In this document: piece by piece, positions 14,168 through 26,129 of the stretch
Layout of the letters: every line of letters starts with the position of its first letter
Position numbering within the stretch: position 1 is the first letter of the stretch
DNA from: Eudromia elegans
Taxonomy: Eukaryota > Chordata > Aves > Tinamiformes > Tinamidae
Assembly: GCA_003342815.1 (NCBI GenBank)
Contig: PTEX01000140.1
Coordinates: 824,694-888,693 of the forward strand
Direction of reading: 5' to 3'
DNA length: 64,000 bases
Made by a program: the position numbers and the translations under genes
Notes under the pieces: model-generated
What the model saw: the letters and a program-made list of their open reading frames with translations, nothing else
Database searches by the model: none
What the model was told of the DNA's origin: nothing

Positions 14168-14187
14168 AGGCCTCCAGTGCGGTTTGA

Positions 14188-14214
14188 TTAAGACAGAATT
14201 TGGTTAAGACAGAA
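14188..14214. repeat. Short direct repeat flanking the CR1 5' end
   Basis: TTAAGACAGAA occurs at 14188-14198 and again at 14204-14214, just outside the truncated 5' end of the CR1. It may be a local replication slip at the insertion junction. Chance is also possible. Confidence 0.5.
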
Positions 14215-17200
14215 CAATATGCACATTAAACAATCCAATGCCTGGAAAGTAGCTGACTTAGATGAGGAGAAAGAACCACTGCATTTACTGAGGTGAAAAA
14301 CCACTGGATTAGATGTGGGGTTTTTTGTCTATAGTGTAAACAGTGAAGCTGCCAACCATTATAAGTATATCATATTTCAGACAGAGTCAGGTTTTTTATT
14401 CCTCTGAGCCAAATAATGTTCTCATTTTTATATTTACCTCCATAGAAGAATTCATGTTTCAAGTTAATATTTTTCATAAGTAGAGAGCCAGAGTACATCA
14501 ATAAAAAATCAAGTTTTGTTGAGTATAGGAATTACCAAAAGTATTGATTTGCATCTCTTCTTTTATTTTTGCCATCTTTTATGTTCAGCCTTTTTTGTAG
14601 GGTTTTTTTTTTTTAAGAAATAACACACCATATTCTTAAAAATATTGAGTGTTTCCTCAAAGCTACTTTCATTCTTTTTCCTTATTAAAAATGAATTCAT
14701 TTTGCCTGAATTTGAATCATGTGTTTGGAAGTTCAGTTCAGTCCGGGACTTCACCTTGAAGAGCTCTTCATCTTCAATATCAACCTTCTGTTAAAAATTT
14801 ACTAACTACCCACTGTTGCAAGTACCTCCTATAGTTATTGAGTGTTATTTTTAAAGGGAAGTTTGTGGGATCCCTGTCGCTTTCTGCCTTTAAAGTTTGT
14901 CAATTTGGCAACTTTTATATATGGTAGCCAGTGTAAGAGTTTCTGCTTCAGCAATCAATTACTAGACCCTTGGTGACTGTTTTATTTCAGAATTCAGTAG
15001 TACAAACTTCTGTCCCATCTTAATAGCTCTCCCTATGACAAAAAGGTCTATCTTAATGCACTCTGCAATAGGATAGCCTGCTTAGTAGTTTTTTTCATAC
15101 ACTGCTGGAGCACATAAAACCCAAACTGAAAAGTGGCTAAAGAATGTCCCACTCTCCGGGGTTTGCTCCAGCTTCCTAAATGCAGTTTGGAGGAGATGGA
15201 GAGATATTTCCAGGAGAGTGGGCGAGGGGAAAATATGGTGAGATGAAAGTCAGAAAAAAACAGATAAGAAAGAGAGGATAATTAGTGGAAAAGTTAGTGG
15301 GAAAGTAGAAAAGTTAGAGCAAAATTAAGCAAAAAATATTTAATGGATTTTTATGGTCCTCAGTTAGAAAGATACCAAGGAGAATTTTGCAAACTTATAG
15401 TTTCTGGCTGCTTTCAAAGAGAAAGCTTGAATTATATCTTATTTACAGAGATTTTTAGAAGGGAAACATACATGTGTATATATATAAATTTACTGTTTAC
15501 AAGGTAGTTGCACTAAATTCTTTTTTTGGTGTTTGGCAACAAAATTGTTTTATATATTAGTGTTTTGATGAAAACTCATTAACAAGAAATAAGATAATTC
15601 TTGGGGGAAACGAGAAAGTAAAAGCATCAGATTTTTTTTCTGCTCTTCATTTTGATTAGGTTGTTTCACAGCCTTAAATTTACAGAATGATAGAGCAATC
15701 TCCTTAAAGTCAGTATAGCTGTAAAGCTGTACGTATTACAAGTTCAAATGCATTAGGAGAAGGGAAAATCCTTTTCTCATAAAAACAGGGTATCGTTTTT
15801 AACAAACAATCAGTAGGTTAACCTGAACCATATTTGGAAGGGTAATGAAGCTTTTTGACTGTTTAGAAGTGCTCCCAAACACTTTATATGAAAATAAAAT
15901 ACTGGATGGTAACAGAGCCATTTAGGGAATAATAATTTTCAGTGTTTCTTGAAAATGAAAATGAAGGAAGAGTTGTAATCACTGCATCTAATCATAAAAG
16001 CTGCAAATTTCATTCAGTTTGCATGTAACTGTAAGATTATGTCTCATACTCCTCTTCACTGCCTTGTGACAAGTGTGGTTATTTCTGATGTCACCCATGG
16101 CTTTAGCAGAATTTCTGATTGCAAGGCTAAGAAACATCTTGAAGATTGGGTCTTCTAAGGTTCTGTTGTGCTGAGAAGTAACTATCTAAGCAAACAAAGT
16201 TCACAGATGTAGACTAAAAAAGGCCTGTTATTCTGGACTGAAACTATCATAAATGGGAAAGTTAGAAGAAAAATAAAAACATATTTTTGTGGAACTGGAT
16301 GATGTATGGGATTTTTTTTTAGTTTTCAGTTTCCATGCAATTTGCTTTCTGTTTTTGTGCTTCATGGAAAAATGTTACCTGGTCCCTAACTAAGGGCTAA
16401 AGACATTTTAGGAAGCTTGTGAGTGGCTCATATGTGAATGTCAATATCTCTGATACTGAGTTTTATTGTGTACTCATAATACACAGACATGGGCTACAGA
16501 TTTCCACATCTCATTAAATAATGATAAATGTGTTAATGTTGAATATTGAGATTTTTAGCTGTTAATGAAAGTGGCAAAATAACCCATTATTAGCTTAACT
16601 ACATGCAAAGCAAAAACATTTTATCAACAAATTGTTGTGCCAATTAAGAGTACTTTGTGTGCAATTTGTACATTTCCATGTCATTCTTCAAGACTGATTA
16701 ATTGCAGAAGCGATGCCTGACCTTGCAAGATATGCAAAATAGCTTACGAACTCTGACATTTACTGCTTTTAAAGTGCTGCCAGATGCCTTAATAAGGAAA
16801 TGTTCTGTTTAGTTTTGTTGAGACACAAGTGAATATAAAGCTAGAAGAAAAATACCTTAATTTCTGGATATTTTAAAAGCTTTCTTCTTAACATTTCCTG
16901 TCAAAAGTATTTGATATTAGACCCTGATCAGATAAAACAAACAATCAGATAAAAACTTCTGCCAACTCCTTGGAAGAATGACTGTTTACACTGTCAATGC
17001 CCCCTCCATACTGAAATCCCAAAGAATACAAAAACCCTTCGAGAAACTTCTGAGTTCTCTTCAAACAAATTAAATTATTATTAAAAACATAAAACAAATT
17101 TTATGCTTTGATTAATGAAAAAAAAGAAATGAAAATGCAATAATCTTCTAAGAAAATGCAGAATGATTTGTCAGCTTTGTTGCTGAGTGATGCTAATTTT

Positions 17201-18899
17201 AAAATGATTTCTGCTGTTGAATTTGCGTTTGCTTTCCGGGCATGAAAATTAAATGTTGTCTTTTACCTTGCTTCGTATTGAAGAGGGAAAGGAATGTGAT
17301 AGTGTTGAGGGCTAGTGTGTGATGGGGAAGGCTGGAGCAATTAGCAGCAATCAGTCTTGCATATTGTAATATCTAGAAGGGTAATGATGATTAATATGCA
17401 GCAGCATGCCATATTCTCTCCATACGATACCTCTTCCCTTCAATTTGTATACAGATACTTTTATGTAAAGGTGTACAAAATCGGTATCATTCACTCGGGC
17501 ATGGCCTTGTTAGCTCTACAATTTCTTGCGTATGGATTGCATGGGTTGCTAATATGAGTTTTTGTTTCTGTTTTGTTTACTTGCTCTTTTTGCTCGAGGG
17601 GGATGCCATGAACGTTCATTCTTTCATGCAGGAAATTTAGAGTAAATGAAAACTTGTATGCTCTTTTGTCATCATGACAGCCTCTCTTGAGAAGCGCATC
17701 TATAAAATACTGATTTTTAGAGTGTTACATTAAAATATTATAAAATGTTGTTTGAATCTATTCTATCATGTTATCTAACTTCAGGCATCTTTTTGGAGAT
17801 CAATTTTTCTTTTTTTATTTTATTTCACGACTGTGGAAGTGTCTGGGGTAGCAGCATAAGCCACAGTTAAGGGAATGCTGTTAAGAAGTTGTGAGTGTGT
17901 TTTAAGGGGAGTAGCCTGGGGTTTCGAGCAGAGAGAACTAAGAAACGGTTCTGCAGGGTGAATTAATTTCCAAGCAAAATGTAACCAAATTACATTCTTA
18001 GAGGAGGAACCGGTTGAAAAGACAGAATGCTACACTACATGAATGGTCTGATAGTTGCTATTTTTCCCTAAAATACACCCATATACTTTTCATGCTCTCT
18101 GATATGAAGAGTATTATGAGTACAGTTACAGAGTCAGTCTCTGGTGCCTCAGCTGCTACATGTACAGATTGGTTGGAAGGGGGCATAGCTCTGAAGTTCA
18201 ATTGATGCGAAAAAACTCTTTGCTTAAAAAGAAGCTTATATGGTGATTTTATGGTTTGTCAAGCAGTGGGGTCCCTTCCTGTGAAGAGGGCAGGGTGTCT
18301 GTGCCAGGACTGCAAGGAGGGAACTGAAGGGTGTGCTGGAGCCTGGTCTGTCTGGGGAAAGCTCCCTGAGATTGCCATGTGAACTGCCCCTCTCTAAATG
18401 TTCTGTATTTCTGCCATAGAACGTGCCCTGGATCAGCTCCTGGGACTGAACACAGAGATGCTGCTATTGCATTGCACCAAAAATTCTGCTATTGCAGAAA
18501 CTCAGCAAAAATAATTTAGTCATTTGTGTTGTGCAGTAAGACCATCTTCAACAGCAAGCATGGTAGTAATAACAGCGTGATGGAACCTGCCACTTGCAAT
18601 AAATACTCAAAACTGAATGAGGACTAGTCAGCCTGAAGAAGAGAGAATCAGGCAGTTGACTATTGCTGCTAAATATTCTGCATTATCGGTGAAATAAATA
18701 TGTCCTGCACTGCATGCACTTCTAGATTAGTTGCTTTAAAACTATTCCCATGATACAGTAGTCAAATAGGGTTTTTTTCCCAAGTTGTCTGAAGAGTTCT
18801 GTAGGTTACTGGTGTTAGATTGTTGTAATAAAATTTAATTTTTCTTATTGGAGTACTAAGAAACTAAATGGACAAATTACACTTCCTTACCTCCAGGGG

Positions 18900-18947
18900 A
18901 AAAAAAAAAAAAAAAAAAAGAAAAAATAAAAAAGAAAGAAAAGCTCC
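18900..18947. repeat. Poly-A and A-rich tract
   Basis: Twenty consecutive A residues at 18900-18919, then G and a run of A broken by single G or T up to about 18947. There is no recognisable retroposed sequence immediately upstream, so I cannot say whether it is a retrocopy tail. Confidence 0.85.
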
Positions 18948-20241
18948 ATGTTAAGTATTAAGGTAACCCCATTTATTGTAGACTTTCCATAAAACTTTTG
19001 CTTAGAAATACCATTGCTTGAACTCATCACTTAAACAGTTGTGTGACATACAAGGAATTGAAACCTGACTGGTGGATTCCAACATACTACAGTTATTAAC
19101 AGACAGCTGCTGGTGGAGGCGTGTCCTGAGACCTGTACTGGAGCTGATCGTGGCGCAAAGCAGCTTGTGCTCTTTGGTATCACAAAATGTTAACGTGGAC
19201 GTGATTTGATTGTTTAATGTTCTTCCATCTATGACAGGTTATTGTTACTGAATGGCCTTGACGTCTCAACAGTCTGCTTGTAATGAAACGTGGTTTTGTG
19301 CAGGCAAACACAATTACCTGCGTTTCGGAATAAAGTGGGTACAGCATGCTTCTTTAATCCATAATATGAAGCCTGAAGGGACCATTAGACCTTGTATTTT
19401 GATCTCCTGAATATTGCAGGCTTTTTAAACAGGCTGTTCCCTTTCTGAGCTCAATAATGTATATGACTGAAATCTGTTTCTTTCAGCAATATGTTCATCC
19501 CAGATATTCACAGGAATTGCCAGAGTTTTTCTAGCACTTTTACGCTTATTTTGCAGAGGAGCACAAGAACTTTCTCTGCCTCCATATTTAAACTTGTACA
19601 ACTTAAGTGTCAGCCTTTGCCTTGTTGCTGCCTTTCCCCATTAGACTGAAGGGCCCTTTCCGTGCCTCGTGTTACCTGTCTGCGTTTGATCCACTTCCAT
19701 CTTCCTTTCACTGGCTGATTAAATCGCAGCATCCAAGTCTACCTTCTTACTGGCTACGGTTCCGTGGCTCCCTGCCGCGTCCTCTGGAATACGCAGACAC
19801 AAGCTAAAGACCGTGTTCCACTATTGATCCCTGCGATTCCGTCTGCAGTGTAATGGCACGTCACTCTGCCTAGATATCCAAGCAGTGCAGTTGCTCTGTG
19901 CTGTGATTTTCTGTGGAGGCTTTTATTGCGTTCCTTTTTACTGCTACGCAGAGCAGGTTTTTAGTTTTTCTTTTTGTCATTTTTCTTTTTTGCCCTATCG
20001 TCAGGGCTGCTCTATTTTGCTGTCCCAAGATACATAGACTTGTGCAGAGAACCTTGGATTTCAGTCAGTTGTTTAAATACTTTGTTTGAACGGCCAAAAC
20101 CACTAAGCCATCCAGATTTCTTGATATGACTGCCTCATCATTCTCATTTTTGCTACTCCTTACATCACTTCCTCATCAAAAAGTTTTCATGAAACCTTTG
20201 CACAACTAGAGCTATGGGATATGTGAACTTGAAACACACTA

Positions 20242-20268
20242 TTATATAAATTATATAAATTATATGAA
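20242..20268. repeat. 9-bp tandem repeat TTATATAAA, three units
   Basis: Units at 20242-20250 and 20251-20259 are identical; the third, TTATATGAA, differs by one base. Confidence 0.8.
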
Positions 20269-20902
20269 CAACTTGATATTGTTTTTTTTCCCTTGGAACC
20301 TAATTGGTGCCAAGTGAATGAGATTGCAGTTCCGTGCATAATTCAGCTTTATGTTTCATTGTGAATTCCAAAACGGAACCAACTTGGAGATGGGAAAGAA
20401 GTAATAACTATTAAGAAAAAAGAAAATCCTTTTCTTGTATATGCACATCCATGCACACATAATTAGTTTTAAAAAGATTTTTGTGACAGTTATTGGTCAG
20501 AATTGAATTTTTGAAAGATTTAGGTTACAAAATCCTTACACTGACAAATAAATTAGAATTTTATAAAGCAGCTCTAAAGACTTTTTTTGGAAGGCTTATG
20601 AAAATGGAAACTGTATTCTATTTCAAGACTTATGTAATGATAACGATTTAATTAAAAATAAATGAGCCTGTTCCTTTTTTATTAGTTCAACATGGTTTAT
20701 TTTTAGTTTTCCCTATTTCTTTTAAATGCCTCAGTGTTTATCTCTGTAGAAAATGTCAGCAACACACTAATTAATTGTTCCATTAAATAAAGAAGCGCAG
20801 GCTTTTTATACATAAGCAGCACAAACTGCTACTATTTATTTACAGAAAATCAATCAGAAAAATTTAGATGGAGCATTGTCATTCCCGAAGGTAGTCAAAT
20901 TG

Positions 20903-20927
20903 AAATTGGCAATGAAAATGCCAATTT
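20903..20927. repeat. Perfect 9-bp inverted repeat with 7-base loop
   Basis: AAATTGGCA at 20903-20911 and TGCCAATTT at 20919-20927 are exact reverse complements separated by ATGAAAA. The arms extend further with one mismatch. The half-sites resemble NFI half-sites (TTGGC/GCCAA), but the gap between them is nine bases rather than the usual five. Confidence 0.7.
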
Positions 20928-21229
20928 GATGAATGTATGTAAAGCTACGTTTATGAAACCGTAGAACTAATGAATTATACAGTACATTTAATAAAATAAG
21001 TTTGACAGAACTCACCTTTTTTCATAATAATCTTTGTCCTTATACTAAGAGGTTATGACATCAAATATTTTCAGTCTTTTGAAAGTATACTTGCCAGTCA
21101 GATGTTTTGCAGTCTGCACGTGGGACTCTATTCCAGCCTTTGTCCATTCTATGTCAACATCTGCTTCTCAGTAGGTGTAAATCTGAATATCCCTCTAGAT
21201 ATTTAAAGCACACTGGTGGTGTGACTCCA

Positions 21230-22015
21230 GATGGTCTCTAACCTAAACAGGGGCCAACTCTGAGGTCAGACCAAGCTTCTCAGGGCTGTGTCCAGTCACG
21301 TCTTGAAGATTTTTAGGGATGGAGATGATGCAGCCACATGGGGCAACTCTACCCAAATGACCTCACAGGGAAGGTTTCTCTTTAAATCTAGCCTGAACCT
21401 CTCCTGCTGCAACTTGTTGCTGTTGTCTTTCTCCCCTCCACCATTCCCTGCAGTGAGGAGCATCGATTCGGCTCCTTGATGATCCCTCATAGATCCTGGA
21501 GGGATTGTTTGGTGCCTCCAAATCCATTCCTTGCCCAGGTTGAGCAAGCCCAACTCCATGGCCTCTCCTCACAAGGCAAGTGCTCCAGCCTCGACTGCCT
21601 TGGGGGCCCTCCACTGAGCTCATTCCAGCCAGTCCATGTCTTTCCTATGCTGGAGGCCCCAAACTAGGTGCAGTGCTCTGCTTTGGTCTGACAGATGCTG
21701 CGTGAAGGGGAGTAATCCCTTCTCTTGGTCTACTGGCTGAACATCTCTTCTTGCAGCCCAGGGTGCTGTTGGCTACCCTTGCCACCAAGACACAGTGTGC
21801 ACTGTTGCCTCCTCCACATCACTGATGATCATGGTAAACTGGACGCAACCCATGACGGACAGCTGCAGTACTTCGCTTGTTGCTGGTCTCCAGCTAAAAC
21901 ACAGCCCATTATCTGCTGCCCTCCAACCTAACCAACTGCCTAACAATCCAACCACAGTTTTACCCATCTAGCTGTCCACCAGTCTTCTCTTTTTCTTTCT
22001 TGCCTCTGCAGAGAC
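21230..22015 (-). mobile_element. CR1 LINE, old and diverged, minus strand
   Basis: Read on the plus strand, this has the layout of an inverted CR1 3' half: CAGGGCTGTGTCCAGTCACG, then TCTTGAAGATTTTTAGGGAT and a CTCTCCTGCTGCAACTTG segment. The antisense AGGCCCCAAACTAGGTGCAG follows near 21655-21674, then CAGCCCAGGGTGCTGTTGGC near 21756-21775, and finally AGCTGTCCACCAGTC near 21970-21985, corresponding to the RT-side coding region. It is far more diverged than the copy at 13.2-14.2 kb and has many indels, so it belongs to an older wave. No frame is intact. Confidence 0.8.
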
Positions 22016-22109
22016 TATTTATATTGGCAATAATATTTATAGTTATACTATTTTTTCTTTCAGATAGCCTACCCAAGAAAGACAGAAGTGACTTAGTAAA
22101 CCAGCTGCT

Positions 22110-22127
22110 AAACAAACAAACAAACAA
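22110..22127. repeat. (AAAC)n microsatellite
   Basis: About four AAAC units in the gap between two CR1 copies. Confidence 0.75.
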
Positions 22128-22373
22128 CTCAGGAGTATTTTTGATGCTTTAGCCTTACTGCTTGGCCTTCAAAACACTACCATTAGTTACTGTGCAGTAA
22201 GTGGCAGAATTAAATTATTTATAGAAAGACAGATCCTTGTAATCGCTCCCAGGCATTGCTTGCATGCTTAAGCTACTCAGAATATGTTGGAGTCTAAAAG
22301 CCTTTATTTTCTTTTTAAATACATATCATTACCTTCATTAAAATATTGGTTGGTTTTCATTTTTCTTCACAAA

Positions 22374-22485
22374 ACCATAGAATGATTGAGGTTAGAAGGG
22401 ACCTCCAGAGATTATCTAGTCCAACCCGCCTGCTCCAGCAGGGACACAGGGACACCTAAAGCATGTGGTACAGGGTGGCATCCAG
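22374..22485 (-). mobile_element. CR1 3' end, minus strand, left arm of a head-to-head pair
   Basis: On the plus strand it reads ACCATAGAATGATTGAGGTT, then AGAAGGGACCTCCAGAGATT, a TAGTCCAACCCGCCTGCTCC segment and a TACAGGGTGGCATCCAG end. This is the reverse complement of the CR1 3' UTR with its tail at the left. It is truncated at about 22485, and three bases later a second CR1 begins in the opposite direction. Confidence 0.92.
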
Positions 22486-22488
22486 AAG

Positions 22489-22708
22489 GTGGAGTCTCCT
22501 TCTCTGGAGATCTTCAAACCCGCTTGGACATCACCCTGTGCCACGTGCTCTAGGGGACCCTGCGTGTGCAGGGGGGTTGGACTAGACGACCTCTGGAGGT
22601 CCCTTCCAACCTTAAGCATGATTCTGTGATTCCAAAGCATGATTAAGCATGATTCTATGATTTTGTGATTCCAAAGCTTTTCTATGATTCTATGATTCCA
22701 AAAGCTTC
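22489..22708 (+). mobile_element. CR1 3' end, plus strand, right arm of a head-to-head pair, with expanded tail
   Basis: It starts GTGGAGTCTCCTTCTCTGGA, continues through ACCCTGTGCCACGTGCTCTA, GGTTGGACTAGACGACCTCT and GGAGGTCCCTTCCAACCTTA, and ends in an ATTCTGTGATTCC-type tail. The tail (about 22618-22708) is longer than usual, with several ATTCTATG-like and GATTCCAAAGC units, so the CR1 terminal microsatellite seems to have expanded. The arm is the near-mirror image of the copy at 22374-22485. Confidence 0.92.
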
Positions 22709-24829
22709 ACTATCAGCTTTTCCTTCTTCTTCCTCTGTTTCAAGATCCACTTTCTTCTTCTTTATAGGTAATAAATTGCACATGTTCTATTTGAGTCATG
22801 ATACTTAAGTGTGATTTTTAGGGAGTATTCCTGTTATATGTCAGTTTAAAAATCTGTGTCCTTGAAACACTTCTGTCTTTTCTTGCAAAGTAGATTATTC
22901 AGTGGAGGAGTCAGGGTTTGTGGGGGAAGACGCAGTATGTTTTTTCATAGAGTGAAGTGCTATGGTCGGTACCCAGATTTAGACTCCCTTTTGATGAAGA
23001 CAGTTTGCTGAAAACCTTTGCCTGATTTGCTGTTTTGTGGTTTATCCTACAGTCACTGTGCTGTCATTCAGTCTTCTCTAGACAGTGATGTTGCCCCACT
23101 GATTTCAGAGTGCACCCATGACACCGTGAATGGTGTTGGGATCCGACCTTTGAAAAGACTGGGATTTGTAGCTTAAGGAGGGCAGAGAAAGTCTTCAAGT
23201 TATATACATTGCAGGTGATCAGTATCTTTTAATTTTGGCAGGGTGTCAAATGTGCAAGCTGTTAGCAGGAAAATACATTTATTTGCATATGCATGTGCTT
23301 TCACAGAAATGGCCTCTGCTTTAAACTGAGATTAGACTTGAGAAATTTTAGCTGAAAAGAACACGTTTTATGATAATGTGAAGCACTGAAAAATAGGGAA
23401 CGAGGTCTCTCCCGTCTGGTTAAGAAATCATGGTGCTATCTTCATGTTATAGCTTTGATTTTGTTGGTTTGTAGAGTTTTGTTTGGCTAATGGGTAGACT
23501 AATTTCCTGTGAAGTATGTAAAACTTATGCCATGCTTTTAAGTTAAAAGACTGCTCGCAGCCTGCTCAGATTTTTACATTTTATTTATTTTTTGTAGCAG
23601 TGAGAATTGCTCTGAGGGAAATATACATGAATTTTGAATAAATTAGGGCTATCGTTTTGGCTTAAGGAAAAACGGAAACATAATATATAATTGTATACCA
23701 TTGCAGGTCATGGAGGAGCTCTCCTCTGATCATACAGTGTGCTTATGGAATACAAATGGCTCATGACCCCCTAAATAATTTGGCGATTCATTTTTAAAAT
23801 ATCGTTAAGACTGAGAGTTACGGTTTCATTTGATTATTGATATAATCTGGCTCTTCATCTTACATGTTCATTTTTTGAGAAGAATGTTAATTTCTTCTCT
23901 AGAACCTCCCTTGTGTGGGAGAAGCCCTCCTGCTAATGGCTGGCCTAGTGGTGGTGTGTCCTCCACCAGTCCCATCTCACCTGTCTGCCCTCTCCCCCTC
24001 CAAAAAGCCATCAATCATCCCGGTTTTACTGTTAATTTTGAGCCTTTCCATTGCGCCGCTAGTTGAAGGGTGATCACAAATGTGGTAGCAGGCATATTAT
24101 GCAAAATTAGTAAAAGAACTTGTGAGTTACTACTGATGAGAACAAGGTCACTGATTCTGAAAAAGAATCGCTCTGAGACCTTCCTGTAGGTGCTTCAGAG
24201 TGGTGTTGGCATGAACTTTCTGCTCCGACCATGATAAACATAGCGATTACAGGTGCCCTGGAAATAGGCGTAGTAATATTGCCCCTTTTATTCTAGGTAC
24301 ATGCAATTGTACAGGCTTGTGAATGTGTAGAGAGATCCCAAATTGGGGCATTGGAACAAAATAATTGCTTATTTCAGTCTAGCTTTTTATTATTTTTTCA
24401 TTAGCAGTGCATATGGTGTTGGGATTAGTCACGTTAACTGGTTCTTGCAGCAGTAAACATTGCTTTAATTGACTTTAATTGCCAAAGTGCATCCAAAAAT
24501 CTTGCAAATAGCCCCAAATTTTCCTCATTTGGAGTTTTTAATTTGTTTTAAAACTGACTAAAGACTTCAAGAAGTTTTACCAAAATATTACATAAAATTT
24601 GGTTACTGATTTTTGAACTTTGACAGTCTAAGACTTAAATTTCAATCTCCTGAAGCAAATTTATCATTGAGAAAAAAGAATATTTTTCTTCTCTTGCAGA
24701 AAATAAATGCCTTATTTGGCTTTTCAGTGCTTATTTGTAAGTCTGGTGTTCTGAATTTGTTGTAATAGATCTCATTTTTGTTTTGAAAAAGGTCCTCATT
24801 TTTGATCAAGCTTTCTGAACACTATCTTT

Positions 24830-24900
24830 TATATATGTATATGTGTGCACATGTATACATATATATGCACATATATGTAGAGAGATATATATATATAATA
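24830..24900. repeat. TA/TG/CA dinucleotide-rich repeat
   Basis: About 70 bases of mostly alternating T-A, T-G and C-A steps, including ATGTGTGCACATGTATACAT and ending GATATATATATATAATA. Such tracts are mutable and can melt or adopt unusual helical forms. Confidence 0.85.
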
Positions 24901-25306
24901 GCAATGACATAAGACTCCTGCATTTGAGTCCCAGCTCAATAAGTAGGTGCCTTGGAATCCTATCTGGGCTATTAATTTTTCATGTATTTATACAGTTATG
25001 AATGATTAATGCGTGTTCCTGTACTAGAGTCAAAGATTTTGAAATGGGGAATAACAGATGACACAGCATGATTTCGACTAGGAAGATGTTTCCCGTGGGA
25101 GCAATGAAACCTGAAAATGAGTGAGTGAGTCTAAAATTAAGAGTTAAATTAAAGGAAATGCTTTAGTTTCTTGTCATTTGAATACAGGTAACATAAATAT
25201 TTTAATTTCACATGAACTCTGAATGTTGAGGACAGCCTAGATATTTAACATTGTTGGCATTCATATATGAGATTTTGATATGCAAAAAACCCTAAGTATA
25301 GGTGGG

Positions 25307-25329
25307 TTTATTTATTCATTCATTTATTC
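25307..25329. repeat. (TTTA)/(TTCA) tetranucleotide run
   Basis: TTTATTTATTCATTCATTTA and a little more: five to six interrupted tetranucleotide units. Confidence 0.75.
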
Positions 25330-25404
25330 TTTTTACTTATCTTAGCTTCTGTAGGCGTTTATTGAGTTGATATCCAGGGAGTTGCTTTAGCAGTCGTTCC
25401 CTGC

Positions 25405-25662
25405 TGGGAGCTGTTTTAGCGCTAGTTCTCTATGGCTGCTGCCGCGCGGAGTTTCCGCTTGGCCTTTTCCAGCTGCAGTGATGCAGGGAAGCAGTACCCA
25501 GAGCTGCGCAGTTTTTAAGTCTGTTCAGCTTGTAGGCTTCCTAGGCTGTGCCAAAGGCTGCGAGGGAAAGAAAGAGCAAGGACTGGCCGCACGAGGGCTT
25601 GAGCCCGCGCGCCGCTTGCTCTCCATGGCCGATGGTAGTTTCAGCTCCCTCATTTAGACAAG
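25405..25662. other. CpG-rich patch in intron 1
   Basis: CpG dinucleotides cluster here, for example in GCTGCCGCGCGGAGTTTCCG near 25437-25456 and GAGCCCGCGCGCCGCTTGCT near 25601-25620, against an intron where CpG is scarce. No open frame or promoter element is convincing. It could be an enhancer, an alternative first-exon region or a GC-biased recombination relic. Confidence 0.4.
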
Positions 25663-26094
25663 CCCTGTAGAGTTGTGCAAAGGGCACGACTCAAAACAAA
25701 CACATTTGCTTGGCCATTACAGCCAAGTGCCTTTCTAGTGCTTAGTCCTGCATGGTTGTTTGCTTTGTTTTATTTTTGCAAAGTCCCGACGTGCGAGTTT
25801 TCACAAGGCCAGGAGGTCTCTCCCCTGTGCATGCTGTGCTAATGCGGGCTAAGGTGCCGAGGCTCTAGCTGATAACCGGCTCTCAGGCTGAGCCGTGTGG
25901 TTTGTCGGGAAGTGCTTCAAGCCCTTATTTGGAAGGCTTTCTATTAGCACTGCTTTATTTGGCCTCAGTGCTTCTAGAGAAACTACGTGCTCTGCTCCTG
26001 CCACGTTTGCTGTGGGAACACTTGCGTTCTTTCACCTTTCTTTGGTGAAACCTTTCTAACCTTTCTAAGTTAACAAACTCAAGAATCTTGTTTA

Positions 26095-26129
26095 AGAACA
26101 CAGACACAGAACACAGGCAGAACACAGAC
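26095..26129. repeat. Imperfect tandem repeat with AGAACACAG core
   Basis: AGAACACAG occurs at 26095, 26108 and 26119, spaced 13 and 11 bases apart. Confidence 0.65.

Larger units (their letters stand above)
13227..14180 (-). mobile_element. CR1 LINE, 5'-truncated, minus strand, about 950 bp
   Basis: Read on the minus strand, it starts within the CR1 reverse transcriptase (near 14180), runs through the C-terminal part of ORF2 and the short 3' UTR, and ends in the typical GGATGATCTCTAGAGGTGCC...GATTCTGTGAAT tail at 13227-13300. It is the best-preserved CR1 in the window, so it is probably the youngest here. Translation recovers RT motifs but with stops and frame changes, so it is dead. 5' truncation and absence of a target-site duplication are usual for CR1. 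The 5' limit is set by loss of similarity after GGGGGACACCAGGGACCACA (14148-14167) and the following CCTCCAG. Confidence 0.95.
14215..21229. other. Intron stretch, no gene recognised; simple repeats
   Basis: AT-rich unique sequence. It contains a poly-A run at 18900-18919 continuing as A-rich purine sequence to about 18947, a 9-bp tandem (TTATATAAA, three units) at 20242-20268, and an inverted repeat at 20903-20927. A GC-richer piece at about 19600-19920 has only short open frames. I see no exon. Confidence 0.6.
22710..25405. other. Intron stretch, no gene recognised
   Basis: AT-rich unique sequence with an alternating purine-pyrimidine TA/TG repeat at about 24830-24900 and a TTTA/TTCA run at 25307-25329. 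Open frames are short and featureless. Confidence 0.6.

Noticed and set aside
13767..14207. Plus-strand open frame of 146 codons
   Set aside because: It is the antisense shadow of the CR1 reverse transcriptase fragment on the minus strand.
18900..18947. Tail of a retrocopy or SINE
   Set aside because: No recognisable element body adjoins the poly-A tract and no target-site duplication is evident.
20903..20927. A canonical palindromic NFI binding site
   Set aside because: The half-sites are separated by nine bases instead of five, so it is listed only as an inverted repeat.
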